This document shows positions 44,467 to 53,792 of a stretch of DNA of 64,000 nt, piece by piece. The stretch spans positions 37,842-101,841 of the forward strand of contig NZ_FOVE01000011.1 of assembly GCF_900115065.1 (NCBI RefSeq), read 5' to 3'. The position numbers were made by a program, and so were the translations under genes. The DNA comes from Formivibrio citricus (GTDB taxonomy: Bacteria > Pseudomonadota > Gammaproteobacteria > Burkholderiales > Chitinibacteraceae). Below the pieces are notes generated by a model. The model worked only from the letters and a program-made list of their open reading frames with translations, was not told where the DNA came from and did no database searches. Each line of letters begins with the position of its first letter. Positions within the stretch are counted from its first letter, which is position 1.

Positions 44467-45873
44467 ATGAGAATCGCCACTTCCACCCTGTTTAACGTCA
44501 GCCGCAGTGGTCTGCAAAAGCACAGCGTTGATCAGGCTCGCCTGCAGGAACAATTGTCGACCGGGAAACGGATACTGACCCCTTCCGATGATCCCATCGC
44601 TTCGGCCCGCGTGTTGACCATCAACCAGTCAGCATCGATCAACACGCAGTATTCGACCAACAGCGACAGCGCAGACTCTGCATTGCGGACCACCGAATCG
44701 ACCTTGTCACAGGTCATCAGTGTGATCCAGGATGTCCAGACGCTGGCGGTCAATGCCGGCAATCCTTCGCTGACCGTCTCGGAAAAAAAGATGCTCGACA
44801 GCGAACTGCAGGGGCGCTATCAGGAGTTGCTGGGGCTGGCCAATGGCACGGATGGCAACGGTGTTTACCTGTTCTCCGGCTTTCAGAATAGCAAGCCTTT
44901 CACGGAGACCTCATACGGCAACGTGACTTACAACGGCGACGAAGGCCAGCGCCTGATCCAGATCTCTTCAGGTCGCCAGATCCCGGTGTCGGAAAATGGC
45001 GTGGATGTGTTCCAGCGGATCAAGAACGGCAACGGCACTTTTATCACGGCGGTGGCCGGCAATAACGGTGCGGTTCCGACGGCGACCAACAAGGGCTCAG
45101 GCATCATCAGTCCCGGTGAGGTTGTGGACCCCAGCAAATGGAATGCGGTGACAAACAAGGATGTCCGCGTCCAGTTCTATTGGCAGGCGAATACGGCCGA
45201 TTCGACCAAACCGGTCATCACTTACGACCTGATTGACAATACGACCGGCAATTCGCTGATCGATGGCACGGCTACAGCGGGTCATACCAGCGGTCCGCGA
45301 GCCTATGTGGATGGCGGTGATATCGAATTCAAGCAGCTGGCCGGTGAAGTGGCCGTTCCAGCTTGGGATTACGGCATCAAGACAAGCGTCAGCGGCACGC
45401 CGGTCGAAATCGACCCTCTGACCAAGGCCCCTGCTGCGACGACGGGTAATCCTCCCGTGGCGAACACGGCTGGCGCGGCAGACTCGTTCTCGATCAAGGC
45501 CAGTACCAACGTCGATCTCTTTACGACGCTGGGAAATTTTACGGCGGCCTTGACGAGTTACACCACCGACGGGGCAGGCAAGGGGCAGGCCGCATTCCAG
45601 AACCAGCTCAATGGCGTGATGCAAAGTCTCAACAATGCGTTGAATTCCGTGTTGACCACGCAGGCATCCATTGGCGCGCGGATGAAGGAAACCGAATCCG
45701 TGCAAAATACGACGGAAGACCTGAAGCTGCAGTATCAGAAAACGCTTTCCACGCTGGAAGACCTGGACTACAACGCGGCGATCAGCGACTTCGCCATGAA
45801 CCAGATGTTGCTGGACGCAACGCGCAGCAGTTTTTCCAAGGTGCAGGACTTGAGTCTCTTCAAGTATATTTGA
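44467..45873 (+). CDS. flgL: Flagellar hook-associated protein 3 (FlgL)
   Basis: Second junction protein. Flagellin-like ends: MRIATSTLFNVSRSGLQKHS with QLSTGKRILTPSDDPIASAR, and MNQMLLDATRSSFSKVQDLS at the C-terminus. 468 aa against about 317 in E. coli; the middle (~150-350), between the conserved ends, is a large insertion. Directly after flgK and likely transcribed with it. Last gene of the cluster. Confidence 0.94.
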   Translation: MRIATSTLFNVSRSGLQKHSVDQARLQEQLSTGKRILTPSDDPIASARVLTINQSASINTQYSTNSDSADSALRTTESTLSQVISVIQDVQTLAVNAGNPSLTVSEKKMLDSELQGRYQELLGLANGTDGNGVYLFSGFQNSKPFTETSYGNVTYNGDEGQRLIQISSGRQIPVSENGVDVFQRIKNGNGTFITAVAGNNGAVPTATNKGSGIISPGEVVDPSKWNAVTNKDVRVQFYWQANTADSTKPVITYDLIDNTTGNSLIDGTATAGHTSGPRAYVDGGDIEFKQLAGEVAVPAWDYGIKTSVSGTPVEIDPLTKAPAATTGNPPVANTAGAADSFSIKASTNVDLFTTLGNFTAALTSYTTDGAGKGQAAFQNQLNGVMQSLNNALNSVLTTQASIGARMKETESVQNTTEDLKLQYQKTLSTLEDLDYNAAISDFAMNQMLLDATRSSFSKVQDLSLFKYI

Positions 45874-45893
45874 TCCATTTCCCCCAATATCAT

Positions 45894-45920
45894 GCGAGCC
45901 CTGCGGGGCTCGCGGTGTTT
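45894..45920 (+). terminator. Terminator of the flg operon
   Basis: GCGAGCCC, loop TGCG, GGGCTCGC (45894-45913), then GGTGTTTT. It ends two bases before the radA start, so radA needs its own signal or receives read-through. Confidence 0.6.
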
Positions 45921-45921
45921 T

Positions 45922-47277
45922 ATGGCGACCAAATCAAAAACTCTTTATGCCTGCCAGTCATGTGGCGCAACGTCTCCCAAATGGCAGGGGCAGTGCCCTG
46001 GCTGTGGCGAGTGGAACACGCTGGTCGAAACCGTTCAGGAAGCAAAATCGACCAGCCGTTTCCAGTCATTGGCTGCCGATGGCGCGGTGCGCCAGTTGCA
46101 CGAGGTCGATGCGGCCGAACTGCCGCGCACCCCGACCGGCATCGGCGAGCTTGATCGCGTGCTGGGCGGCGGTCTGGTGCCCGGTGGCGTGGTGCTGATC
46201 GGCGGCGACCCCGGTATCGGCAAATCGACCTTGCTGCTGCAGGCGCTGACGCAACTCGCAGGCACGAGCAAAGTGCTTTATGTGTCCGGCGAGGAGTCTC
46301 CGCAGCAGATCGCCTTGCGCGCGCGGCGTCTCGATCTGGCTGCAGCTCCCGTGGCGCTGCTGGCTGAAATCGGCCTGGAAAAGATTCTGGCCACGCTGGA
46401 GCGGGAAAAACCGCAAGTCGCGGTGATCGATTCGATCCAGACGCTGTTTTCCGATGCCCTGAGCTCGGCGCCGGGATCGGTGGCGCAGGTGCGCGAATGT
46501 GCGGCGCAGCTGACGCGCTTTGCCAAGCGCCACGGCACCACGATTTTGCTGGTCGGGCATGTGACCAAGGAAGGGGCGCTGGCGGGGCCGCGCGTGCTGG
46601 AGCATATCGTCGATGCCGTGCTGTATTTCGAGGGCGATACCCATTCCAGCTTCCGCCTGATCCGGGCGATCAAGAACCGCTTCGGCGCGGTCAACGAGCT
46701 GGGCGTATTCGCCATGACCGACAAGGGCTTGCGCGAGGTGTCCAACCCTTCGGCGCTGTTCCTCTCGCAGCATCGCGATCCGGTATCCGGTTCCTGTGTG
46801 CTCGTGACGCAGGAAGGAACTCGCCCGCTGCTGGTCGAGGTTCAGGCGCTGGTCGATGACGCGCACGCGCCGCAGCCGCGCCGACTGGCGGTCGGTGTAG
46901 AGCAGAACCGGCTGGCATTGCTGCTGGCCGTGTTGCATCGCCATGCCGGTATTGCAGCCTTCGATCAGGACGTGTTCGTCAACGCCGTGGGCGGGGTGCG
47001 AATTGCCGAGCCGGCGGCCGATCTGGCCGTGCTACTGGCGATTGTTTCGTCCTTGAAGGACCGTCCGCTGCCGGAAAAGCTGGTGGTGTTCGGCGAAGTG
47101 GGGCTGGCTGGCGAGGTTCGGCCGGTGCAGCGAGGGCAGGAGCGACTCAGGGAGGCCGCCAAGCTGGGATTCACGCATGCCATCGTGCCGAAAGCCAATC
47201 GCCCGCGCCAAGCCATAGACGGCATGACGGTGACTGCTGTTGAGCGACTGGAAGATGCCGTTTCGGCTGCTTTGTAA
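45922..47277 (+). CDS. radA: DNA repair protein RadA
   Basis: RecA-like ATPase that promotes branch migration in recombination. N-terminal zinc finger [18 protein letters not shown] (CxxC...CxxC), Walker [11 protein letters not shown], the RadA-specific [13 protein letters not shown] and a C-terminal Lon-like domain ([19 protein letters not shown]). 451 aa. ATG 45922 begins just before the zinc finger; the frame extends slightly upstream into the terminator. Confidence 0.96.
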   Translation: MATKSKTLYACQSCGATSPKWQGQCPGCGEWNTLVETVQEAKSTSRFQSLAADGAVRQLHEVDAAELPRTPTGIGELDRVLGGGLVPGGVVLIGGDPGIGKSTLLLQALTQLAGTSKVLYVSGEESPQQIALRARRLDLAAAPVALLAEIGLEKILATLEREKPQVAVIDSIQTLFSDALSSAPGSVAQVRECAAQLTRFAKRHGTTILLVGHVTKEGALAGPRVLEHIVDAVLYFEGDTHSSFRLIRAIKNRFGAVNELGVFAMTDKGLREVSNPSALFLSQHRDPVSGSCVLVTQEGTRPLLVEVQALVDDAHAPQPRRLAVGVEQNRLALLLAVLHRHAGIAAFDQDVFVNAVGGVRIAEPAADLAVLLAIVSSLKDRPLPEKLVVFGEVGLAGEVRPVQRGQERLREAAKLGFTHAIVPKANRPRQAIDGMTVTAVERLEDAVSAAL

Positions 47278-47402
47278 AAAAGTGGGTGAGGGCGCTTGAA
47301 AAGTACCCCTCCGTCCGCATAAATAAACTAGATGCTTTGCCAATTTTACGCCGAATCCGCTACGATTCGGGCGAACCACACCAAACCACTATGGAGATAC
47401 CC

Positions 47403-47729
47403 ATGAGCGACCAGATCGTTTATTTGAGCGATGCAACTTTCGAAGCTGAAGTTCTGCAGGCACAGGGGCCGGTTCTGGTCGATTACTGGGCCGAGTGGTG
47501 CGGCCCGTGCAAGATGATTGCGCCGATTCTTGATGAAGTCGCGGGCGAGTACGCTGGCAAACTGAAGGTGGCCAAGCTCAACATTGATGAAAACCAGGCT
47601 ACTCCGCCCAAGTACGGCATCCGCGGCATCCCGACCCTGATGCTGTTTGTTGGTGGTGAAGTGAAGGCAACCAAGGTCGGCGCGCTTTCCAAGTCACAAC
47701 TGACCGCATTCATCGACAGCAATCTTTGA
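47403..47729 (+). CDS. trxA: Thioredoxin
   Basis: Cytoplasmic dithiol reductant. Active site WCGPCK with C33/C36, cis-proline in [11 protein letters not shown]. 108 aa; TGGAGA before ATG 47403. Located upstream of rho as in many proteobacteria. Confidence 0.97.
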   Translation: MSDQIVYLSDATFEAEVLQAQGPVLVDYWAEWCGPCKMIAPILDEVAGEYAGKLKVAKLNIDENQATPPKYGIRGIPTLMLFVGGEVKATKVGALSKSQLTAFIDSNL

Positions 47730-47737
47730 TCGAAAAC

Positions 47738-47779
47738 AATGGCGCTGCGGCAAGGAATGCCGGGGCGCCATTTTATTGT
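47738..47779 (+). terminator. Terminator after trxA
   Basis: AATGGCGC pairs with GCGCCATT across a GC-rich loop, followed by TTATTGTTT. Separates trxA from rho. Confidence 0.65.
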
Positions 47780-47822
47780 TTGACATCCTGACGGATAGTC
47801 ACTAGTCTAGCAGCATCTCTGA

Positions 47823-47842
47823 GCCGCGGTTTCCTCCGTGGC
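47823..47842 (+). promoter_or_regulatory. Hairpin in the rho leader
   Basis: GCCGCGG, loop TTTCCT, CCGTGGC (one G-U pair), followed by a long C/T-rich, G-poor stretch up to the rho start. A leader of this type suits Rho autoregulation, since Rho loads on C-rich unstructured RNA; this is inference. Confidence 0.4.
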
Positions 47843-47905
47843 CTAATCCAAGAACAAATCTTTTTATTTCATTTCTTCCCAACCGTTTTCCTACGGTCCA
47901 CTTCC

Positions 47906-49162
47906 ATGCATTTATCAAATCTGAAAAACCTGCATATCACCGAACTTGTCGAGATGGCGATTGCCAACGAGCTTGAAGGTGCTAACCGATTACGCAAGCA
48001 GGACCTGATTTTTGCCCTGCTCAAGAACCAGGCCAAGAAGGGCGAAAGCATTTTTGGCGATGGCACGCTGGAAGTGCTGCCGGACGGCTTCGGTTTTCTG
48101 CGTAGTCCTGATACCTCTTATCTGGCCGGTACGGACGACATTTATGTCAGTCCCAGCCAGATTCGCCGTTTCAACCTGCATACCGGCGACACGATCGAGG
48201 GTGAGATTCGCACACCCAAGGATGGCGAGCGCTACTTCGCGCTGGTGAAGGTGGACAAGGTCAACAGCGAGCCGCCGGAAAACTCCAAGCACAAGATCCT
48301 GTTCGAGAACCTGACCCCGCTGTTCCCGACCAAGCGCCTCAATCTCGAACGCGACATCAAGGGCGCGGAAAATGTCACGGGCCGCATCATTGACCTGATG
48401 GCTCCGATCGGCAAGGGGCAGCGCGCCTTGCTGGTGGCTCCGCCCAAGACCGGGAAAACGGTCATGCTGCAGCATATTGCGCATGCCATCACCGCCAATC
48501 ATCCCGAAGTCATCCTGATCGTACTGCTGATCGATGAGCGCCCCGAAGAAGTGACCGAAATGCAGCGTTCGGTCAAGGGTGAAGTGGTGTCCTCGACCTT
48601 CGACGAACCGGCAACCCGCCACGTGCAGGTTGCGGACATGGTGATCGAGAAGGCCAAGCGACTGGTCGAGCACAAGAAGGATGTCGTGATCCTGCTCGAT
48701 TCGATCACCCGCCTGGCTCGCGCCTACAACACCGTGGTGCCGGCTTCCGGCAAGGTGCTGACCGGCGGCGTCGATGCCAATGCGCTGCAGCGCCCCAAGC
48801 GTTTCTTCGGTGCCGCGCGCAATATCGAGGAAGGCGGTTCGCTGACCATCATCGCCACGGCGCTCGTCGATACCGGCAGCCGCATGGATGATGTGATCTA
48901 TGAAGAATTCAAGGGAACCGGCAACAACGAAATCCATCTTGATCGCCGCATGGCCGAGAAGCGTACCTTCCCGGCGATCAACATCAACCGTTCCGGAACG
49001 CGCCGCGAAGAGTTGCTGATCCCCCAGGATCAGCTGCAGAAAATCTGGGTGTTGCGCAAGCTGCTCTACCCGATGGACGATCTTGAGGCGATGGAATTCC
49101 TGCTCGACAAGATCAAGGCAACCAAGACCAACAACGAATTTTTTGATTCGATGCGTCGTTGA
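47906..49162 (+). CDS. rho: Transcription termination factor Rho
   Basis: Hexameric RNA-dependent ATPase. N-terminal [23 protein letters not shown]-binding region [16 protein letters not shown], Walker [13 protein letters not shown], catalytic [16 protein letters not shown] and Q/R-loop region. 418 aa, matching E. coli Rho (419). Confidence 0.98.
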   Translation: MHLSNLKNLHITELVEMAIANELEGANRLRKQDLIFALLKNQAKKGESIFGDGTLEVLPDGFGFLRSPDTSYLAGTDDIYVSPSQIRRFNLHTGDTIEGEIRTPKDGERYFALVKVDKVNSEPPENSKHKILFENLTPLFPTKRLNLERDIKGAENVTGRIIDLMAPIGKGQRALLVAPPKTGKTVMLQHIAHAITANHPEVILIVLLIDERPEEVTEMQRSVKGEVVSSTFDEPATRHVQVADMVIEKAKRLVEHKKDVVILLDSITRLARAYNTVVPASGKVLTGGVDANALQRPKRFFGAARNIEEGGSLTIIATALVDTGSRMDDVIYEEFKGTGNNEIHLDRRMAEKRTFPAININRSGTRREELLIPQDQLQKIWVLRKLLYPMDDLEAMEFLLDKIKATKTNNEFFDSMRR

Positions 49163-49177
49163 TTGTTGATTTAGCTG

Positions 49178-49205
49178 GAAAAGAGGCGGATAATGCCGCC
49201 TTTTC
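49178..49205 (+). terminator. Terminator after rho
   Basis: GGCGG (49185-49189) pairs with CCGCC (49196-49200), flanked by A-rich and TTTT sequences. Confidence 0.55.
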
Positions 49206-49257
49206 GTGTAAAGGGTCGCTGCACAACCCAGTGGCCGCCTCGTGATAGGAAACCCCA

Positions 49258-49470
49258 ATGAAGACCGATATTCATCCGAATTACAAAGAGATCAACGTGA
49301 CCTGCTCCTGCGGCAACACGTTCAAGACCGGCTCCACCTTGGGCAAGGATCTGCACATTGAAGTGTGCGCAGCCTGCCACCCGTTCTATACCGGCAAGCA
49401 GAAGGTAATGGACACCGCTGGCCGTATCGAGAAGTTCAACAACAAGTACTCCATGTACAGCAAGAAGTAA
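49258..49470 (+). CDS. rpmE: 50S ribosomal protein L31, zinc-binding form
   Basis: 70 aa. [20 protein letters not shown] is the L31 start; C16, C18, C37 and C40 (CSCG...CAAC) identify the zinc-containing form. ATG 49258 follows AGGAAA. Confidence 0.97.
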   Translation: MKTDIHPNYKEINVTCSCGNTFKTGSTLGKDLHIEVCAACHPFYTGKQKVMDTAGRIEKFNNKYSMYSKK

Positions 49471-49488
49471 TTGCTGGCATGAGCGCAG

Positions 49489-49516
49489 AAAAGGCAGCTT
49501 CCAGCTGCCTTTTTTG
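49489..49516 (+). terminator. Terminator after rpmE
   Basis: AAAAGGCAGCT, loop TCC, AGCTGCCTTTTTT: strong stem and T tract. Confidence 0.88.
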
Positions 49517-49557
49517 TTTATCATTTCCACCCCTGTGAATCATTTTCGGACCGCCCG

Positions 49558-51198
49558 ATGCTGACCTATACCCCGCAGGCCGAGCGCCAGCAGGCGGTGA
49601 CCCCGCCGCAATCGGAGAAGCCCTGGTTCCTGCTGCTTCTATGCGTTCTCTGGTTGTTGCCGGGGCTCGTCGGTCACGATCCCTGGAAGCCGGCCGAGAA
49701 CCAGAGCGTCGCCGTGATCGCCCGGATGCTCCAGGGGGGCGACTGGGGTGTGCCGCTCCTCGCGGGGCAGCCGTATCTTGGTTTTTCCCCGCTGTATTAC
49801 TGGTGCGCCGCCTTGCTGGGCAAGACCCTGGCCTGGACGGGAATTGCGCTGCACGATCTGGCGCGTATCGTCACCGGCATCTGGATGGCGCTGGCCCTGT
49901 GGGGCGTCGGGCTCGCGGGCCGGGAGCTGCATGGCCGCCGGCAGGGGCGGGTGGCTGTCGTGCTGCTGGTGGGAAGTGTGGGCCTGCTGCAGTGGGGGCA
50001 TCATGCCTCGCCCGCCGTTCTGGGTTTGACTGCGTTTTCCTGGCAAATGTATGCACTGGCGCTGGCGCGCCGCCGCCCGCTGCATGCTGGCGCGTTGCTG
50101 GGCGCGACCTGGCTGGTCCTGCTGCTGGGTGCGACTTGGGGCGAAGCGCTGCTGGCCATGGCGTGCGCGCTGGTGCTGCCGGTTTTCCCCGCCTGGCGCC
50201 GTAGCGGGTATCTGGCTGCGTTGCTGGCTGCGTTTGTGGTTTCCCTGCCTTTGGGGTTGCTGTGGCCGCTCTACCTGCAGCAGCATGCTCCTGCCGTTTT
50301 TGCCGATTGGCTTGTCTCGCATTCTCTTGGCATCTATGGCGGGCTGGGTGCGCTACGCTTTTTTCATCAGCCCGGCTACCTGTATTCGATTGCCGCCTGG
50401 TTCGCTTTCCCTGTTTTGCCGATTGCCGGCTGGGCACTCTGGCAGGTACGGCGCAATCTGGGCGATTCGCGCTGGTTGTTGCCGTTGGTGCAGTTGCTTG
50501 CCGTGGTGGCTTGGCTGATATTCGCAGGCAGGCCCTCCGATTCGCAAGCGCTGCTGTTCCTCGTGCCCTTGGCGGTGCTGGCAGCAGGTGGTGTCGATGA
50601 CCTGCGGCGCGGCGCGGCCTCGTCGCTGTTCTGGTTCGGTACAACGACCTTTGCTGCAATTGCTGTCGCCCTGTGGGGCTGCTGGCTGGCCTTGATGCTG
50701 GGCTGGCCGGACGGACTTGCCGGCCAGTTGCGTCAGCTCAGTCCCTCCTACGTGCCGGGCATGGGGATCGGAACATTGTTTGCCGTAGGCCTGTCCGTAG
50801 CCTGGGTTCGGGTTCTCATGGGCAAGCGCCCGTTCGGCCGCCGCGCAGCAACCAGCTGGGCTTGCGGCTTGACCCTGGTATGGGGGTTGCTGGTCGGGCT
50901 GTGGCAGCCCTGGCTGGATGCCTCGAAGTCCTACCGTGAGGTTGGCCAAGGCCTCCAGGAGGCCGTGACCGGCAAAACAGGGTGCATCGAGCTGATGCAG
51001 ATGGGCTCCGCACAACAGGGCGGCATCGCCTATTTTAGCGGGCTTGACGTGCGTGGCCCGGATGCGGCTGGCGCAAATGCCTGTCCGCTGGTGCTGGTTC
51101 AGTCGGGCATTGCGGATGCAACGCGCGGCAAACTGCTGTGGCAGGGCGCGCGTCCGGGCGAGAGCCAGGAGCGCTTCTTTCTCTACCGACGCCCCTGA
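49558..51198 (+). CDS. ArnT/PMT-like membrane glycosyltransferase
   Basis: 546 aa with about 12 transmembrane helices. After TM1 the first loop reads HDPWKPAENQSVAVIARMLQ and GGDWGVPLLAGQPYLGFSPL, the arrangement of GT-C enzymes such as ArnT (acidic residue, then GDW-x-P...G-x-Y...P-L-YYW). A periplasmic C-terminal domain of ~100 residues follows. It probably transfers a sugar from an undecaprenyl- or polyprenyl-phosphate carrier to lipid A, a protein or glycan; the acceptor is unknown. No lipid-A modification genes are adjacent. The first acidic position differs from classic DE-x-RYA. Confidence 0.78.
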   Translation: MLTYTPQAERQQAVTPPQSEKPWFLLLLCVLWLLPGLVGHDPWKPAENQSVAVIARMLQGGDWGVPLLAGQPYLGFSPLYYWCAALLGKTLAWTGIALHDLARIVTGIWMALALWGVGLAGRELHGRRQGRVAVVLLVGSVGLLQWGHHASPAVLGLTAFSWQMYALALARRRPLHAGALLGATWLVLLLGATWGEALLAMACALVLPVFPAWRRSGYLAALLAAFVVSLPLGLLWPLYLQQHAPAVFADWLVSHSLGIYGGLGALRFFHQPGYLYSIAAWFAFPVLPIAGWALWQVRRNLGDSRWLLPLVQLLAVVAWLIFAGRPSDSQALLFLVPLAVLAAGGVDDLRRGAASSLFWFGTTTFAAIAVALWGCWLALMLGWPDGLAGQLRQLSPSYVPGMGIGTLFAVGLSVAWVRVLMGKRPFGRRAATSWACGLTLVWGLLVGLWQPWLDASKSYREVGQGLQEAVTGKTGCIELMQMGSAQQGGIAYFSGLDVRGPDAAGANACPLVLVQSGIADATRGKLLWQGARPGESQERFFLYRRP

Positions 51199-51227
51199 TC
51201 GGGCGCACCGTCCGTCCAGATAGTAGC

Positions 51228-51249
51228 GCGAGCCTGCTTGCAGGCTCGC
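51228..51249. other. Perfect 10-bp hairpin before guaA
   Basis: GCGAGCCTGC, loop TT, GCAGGCTCGC. No T tract, so it may be a terminator remnant or REP-like hairpin ending the glycosyltransferase transcript. Confidence 0.5.
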
Positions 51250-51310
51250 CGCCTGCCCGCTGTCAGGGTAAAATGCTGCCCTTCTCATGAAAACCTCGGA
51301 AATGCCCGGT

Positions 51311-52864
51311 ATGGACAAGATCCTGATTCTGGACTTCGGCTCCCAAGTCACCCAGTTGATCGCCCGCCGCGTGCGCGAAGCGCATGTCTACTGCGAGCTG
51401 CACTCGTTCGATGTCTCCCTCGACTTCATCAAGGAATTCAACCCCAAGGGCATCATCCTGTCCGGCGGGCCGAATTCGGTGTACGAATCCGATTATCAGG
51501 CCGATCCGAAACTGTTCGAACTGGGCGTGCCGGTGCTGGGCATCTGCTACGGCATGCAATGGATGGCGCAGTCGCTTGGCGGCAAGGTCGAGGCCGGCCA
51601 TGTGCGCGAGTTCGGCTATGCCGAGATCGAAGTCTGCAACGAAAACAAGTTGTTCCATTCCCTGTCGGACCGTGTCGAAGGCGGCAAGACTTTCCTCGAA
51701 GTCTGGATGAGCCACGGCGACAAGGTGACCGAACTGCCGGCTGGTTTCAAGACCATCGCTTCCAATCCGTCCTGCCCGATTGCGGCCATGGCCGATGAAG
51801 TGCGCGGATTCTATGCCGTGCAGTTCCACCCGGAGGTCACGCATACCCTCAAGGGGCGCGAGATGATCAACCAGTTCGTACTCGAAGCCTGCGGCTGCAA
51901 GCCGTCGTGGACGATGCCGAACTACATTGACCAGGCTGTCGCAAAGATTCGCGAGCAGGTTGGCAGCGACGAAGTGATTCTGGGCCTCTCCGGCGGCGTG
52001 GATTCCTCGGTAGCCGCTGCGCTGATTCATCGCGCGATTGGCGACCAGTTGACCTGCGTGTTCGTCGACAATGGCCTGTTGCGCCTGAACGAAGGCGAGC
52101 AGGTCATGAACATCTTCAACAAGCACCTCGGCGTGAAGGTGATCCATGTCAATGCGACCGAGCAGTTCATGGGCCATCTCGCCGGCGTGACCGATCCGGA
52201 AGCCAAGCGCAAGATCATCGGCCGCGAGTTCGTCGAAGTGTTCCAGGCCGAATCGGCCAAACTGCCGAATGCGAAATGGCTCGCGCAGGGCACGATCTAT
52301 CCGGACGTGATCGAATCGGCCGGTGCCAAGACCAAGAAGGCGCACACGATCAAGAGCCACCACAACGTGGGCGGCCTGCCGGAAACGCTGAAGCTCTCGC
52401 TGCTCGAGCCGCTGCGCGAACTGTTCAAGGACGAAGTGCGCGAGCTCGGTGTGGCGCTCGGCCTGCCGCACGAAATGGTCTACCGCCACCCGTTCCCTGG
52501 TCCGGGCCTGGGCGTGCGCGTGCTCGGCGAAGTGAAGCAGGAATACTGCGACCTGCTGCGTCGTGCCGATGCGATCTTCATCGACGAACTGCGCGAATTC
52601 GACTGGTACGACAAGACCAGCCAGGCGTTTGCCGTATTCCTGCCGGTGAAGTCGGTCGGCGTGATGGGCGACGGGCGCACCTACGAATACGTGGTGGCGT
52701 TGCGTGCGGTCTGCACCAGCGACTTCATGACCGCCAAGTGGGCCGAACTGCCCTACGATTTGTTGGGCAAGGTCAGCAACCGCATCATCAACGAAGTGCG
52801 TGGCATCAACCGCGTGGTGTACGACGTTTCCGGCAAACCGCCGGCAACGATCGAGTGGGAATGA
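51311..52864 (+). CDS. guaA: GMP synthase (glutamine-hydrolysing)
   Basis: Converts XMP to GMP. Glutaminase domain ~1-190 with catalytic Cys in [11 protein letters not shown] and His/Glu in [12 protein letters not shown]-pyrophosphatase loop [17 protein letters not shown]-terminal dimerisation domain ending KPPATIEWE. 517 aa from ATG 51311 ([20 protein letters not shown]). ATGs at 51287 and 51302 are in frame; 51311 is preferred because conserved homologues start within a few residues of KILILDFG. guaB is not adjacent. Confidence 0.95.
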   Translation: MDKILILDFGSQVTQLIARRVREAHVYCELHSFDVSLDFIKEFNPKGIILSGGPNSVYESDYQADPKLFELGVPVLGICYGMQWMAQSLGGKVEAGHVREFGYAEIEVCNENKLFHSLSDRVEGGKTFLEVWMSHGDKVTELPAGFKTIASNPSCPIAAMADEVRGFYAVQFHPEVTHTLKGREMINQFVLEACGCKPSWTMPNYIDQAVAKIREQVGSDEVILGLSGGVDSSVAAALIHRAIGDQLTCVFVDNGLLRLNEGEQVMNIFNKHLGVKVIHVNATEQFMGHLAGVTDPEAKRKIIGREFVEVFQAESAKLPNAKWLAQGTIYPDVIESAGAKTKKAHTIKSHHNVGGLPETLKLSLLEPLRELFKDEVRELGVALGLPHEMVYRHPFPGPGLGVRVLGEVKQEYCDLLRRADAIFIDELREFDWYDKTSQAFAVFLPVKSVGVMGDGRTYEYVVALRAVCTSDFMTAKWAELPYDLLGKVSNRIINEVRGINRVVYDVSGKPPATIEWE

Positions 52865-52884
52865 TTGCCCGCTGGTAATGCAGA

Positions 52885-52914
52885 AACCCTCCCGAGCAAC
52901 CGGGAGGGTTTTTT
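52885..52914 (+). terminator. Terminator after guaA
   Basis: AACCCTCCCG, loop AGCAAC, CGGGAGGGTT, then TTTT. Confidence 0.9.
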
Positions 52915-52939
52915 GTTGTTGGGGAAAAATCACAAAACC

Positions 52940-52967
52940 AATCCTGAGTAAAACAGTCGGATATAAT
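52940..52967 (+). promoter_or_regulatory. Hemerythrin gene promoter overlapped by an IscR type-1-like site
   Basis: A perfect -10, TATAAT (52962-52967), is overlapped by positions 52940-52964, which fit the 25-bp IscR type-1 consensus at 21 positions by my count, including CTGAGTA...CAGTCGG and the terminal TAT. The -35 is poor, as in Rrf2-regulated promoters. The mRNA would start about 20 bp before the ribosome-binding site. Confidence 0.5.
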
Positions 52968-52992
52968 GATGTTTTGCGACCAAGGAACGATC

Positions 52993-53523
52993 ATGACCGA
53001 CTTTTTTGCTTCTCCCGCCGCTTCGTTCGATGAGCCCGTCGCGCTGCTGATGGCGTGCCATGAACGGGTCCGCCACTATGCCGGCTTGGTCAAAAAGCTT
53101 TCGGCCCATGTCCGGGAACACGGCGCGGACGAGCAGGCCAAGTCTGCCGCTGCTGCCATCCTGCGCTACTTCGACGTAGCCGCGCCGTTGCACCATCAGG
53201 ACGAAGACGACGACCTGTTCCCGCTCTTGTCGCAACGTGGAGATGCTGCCCTGCGCGAAAGGATCGCGGCCATCACCGCCGAGCATGCCGAGCTGGGCGC
53301 GTTGTGGCAGCAGGTCCGTGTGTGTTTGGTTGCGATTGCCGAAGGCCGGGCAGCCGAGTTGTCACAGGAACTGGCCGACACGTTCGCGCGCCGCTATCCC
53401 GCGCATGCCGGGGTCGAGGATGACCAGATTTATCCGATGGCGGAAAAGCTGCTGACCGCAACCGAACTGACCGAACTGGGGCGGCGCATGGCCGCCCGAC
53501 GCGGAGCGGTGGTTTCCGGGTGA
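52993..53523 (+). CDS. Hemerythrin-domain protein
   Basis: 176 aa, all-helical HHE protein that binds a di-iron centre. Candidate ligands: H23 (ACHERVRHY), H67/H68 and E71 (LHHQDEDDDLF), H98 (AEHAELG), H138 and E142 (HAGVEDDQIYPMAE). Such proteins sense or bind O2, NO or iron, or aid repair of iron centres (YtfE-like), though YtfE's N-terminal domain is missing. ATG 52993 follows AAGGA; upstream in-frame ATGs overlap the promoter. Confidence 0.88.
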   Translation: MTDFFASPAASFDEPVALLMACHERVRHYAGLVKKLSAHVREHGADEQAKSAAAAILRYFDVAAPLHHQDEDDDLFPLLSQRGDAALRERIAAITAEHAELGALWQQVRVCLVAIAEGRAAELSQELADTFARRYPAHAGVEDDQIYPMAEKLLTATELTELGRRMAARRGAVVSG

Positions 53524-53660
53524 ATTGCGAGTTCAGTCAAAGTGGATCATCAATCCTGAGCACGCTGCTTGGGGGCGTGCTAGTTATGTGACCAGTGGCG
53601 TCTGATCGGATTTAACAGCGCGGCTACTCGAAGCACCGCAAAGCATGTACAGCGCACACC

Positions 53661-53748
53661 GTAGGACGCAATAACCGCAGGGCATTGCGCCGCATGCCTG
53701 ATGGCGGCAATTCATACGGCGCAATGCGCGATGCTTATTGCGCCCTAC
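53661..53748. repeat. 88-bp imperfect palindrome (MITE/REP-like)
   Basis: Arms of about 32 bp starting GTAGGACGCAATAA and ending TTATTGCGCCCTAC are inverted copies with a few mismatches; inner arms GCATTGCGCCG/CGGCGCAATGC pair perfectly. The centre is short and non-coding. It lies between hemerythrin and the orphan lipoprotein gene, in an interval with no ORF. Confidence 0.75.
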
Positions 53749-53792
53749 GTGCTTGCCGGGCGTCCAGTTGATTGAGGGGTTATGTGCATCGG

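Noticed and set aside
51263..52933. A 556-codon minus-strand frame opposite guaA
   Set aside because: Mirror of guaA codon usage; guaA motifs are unambiguous.
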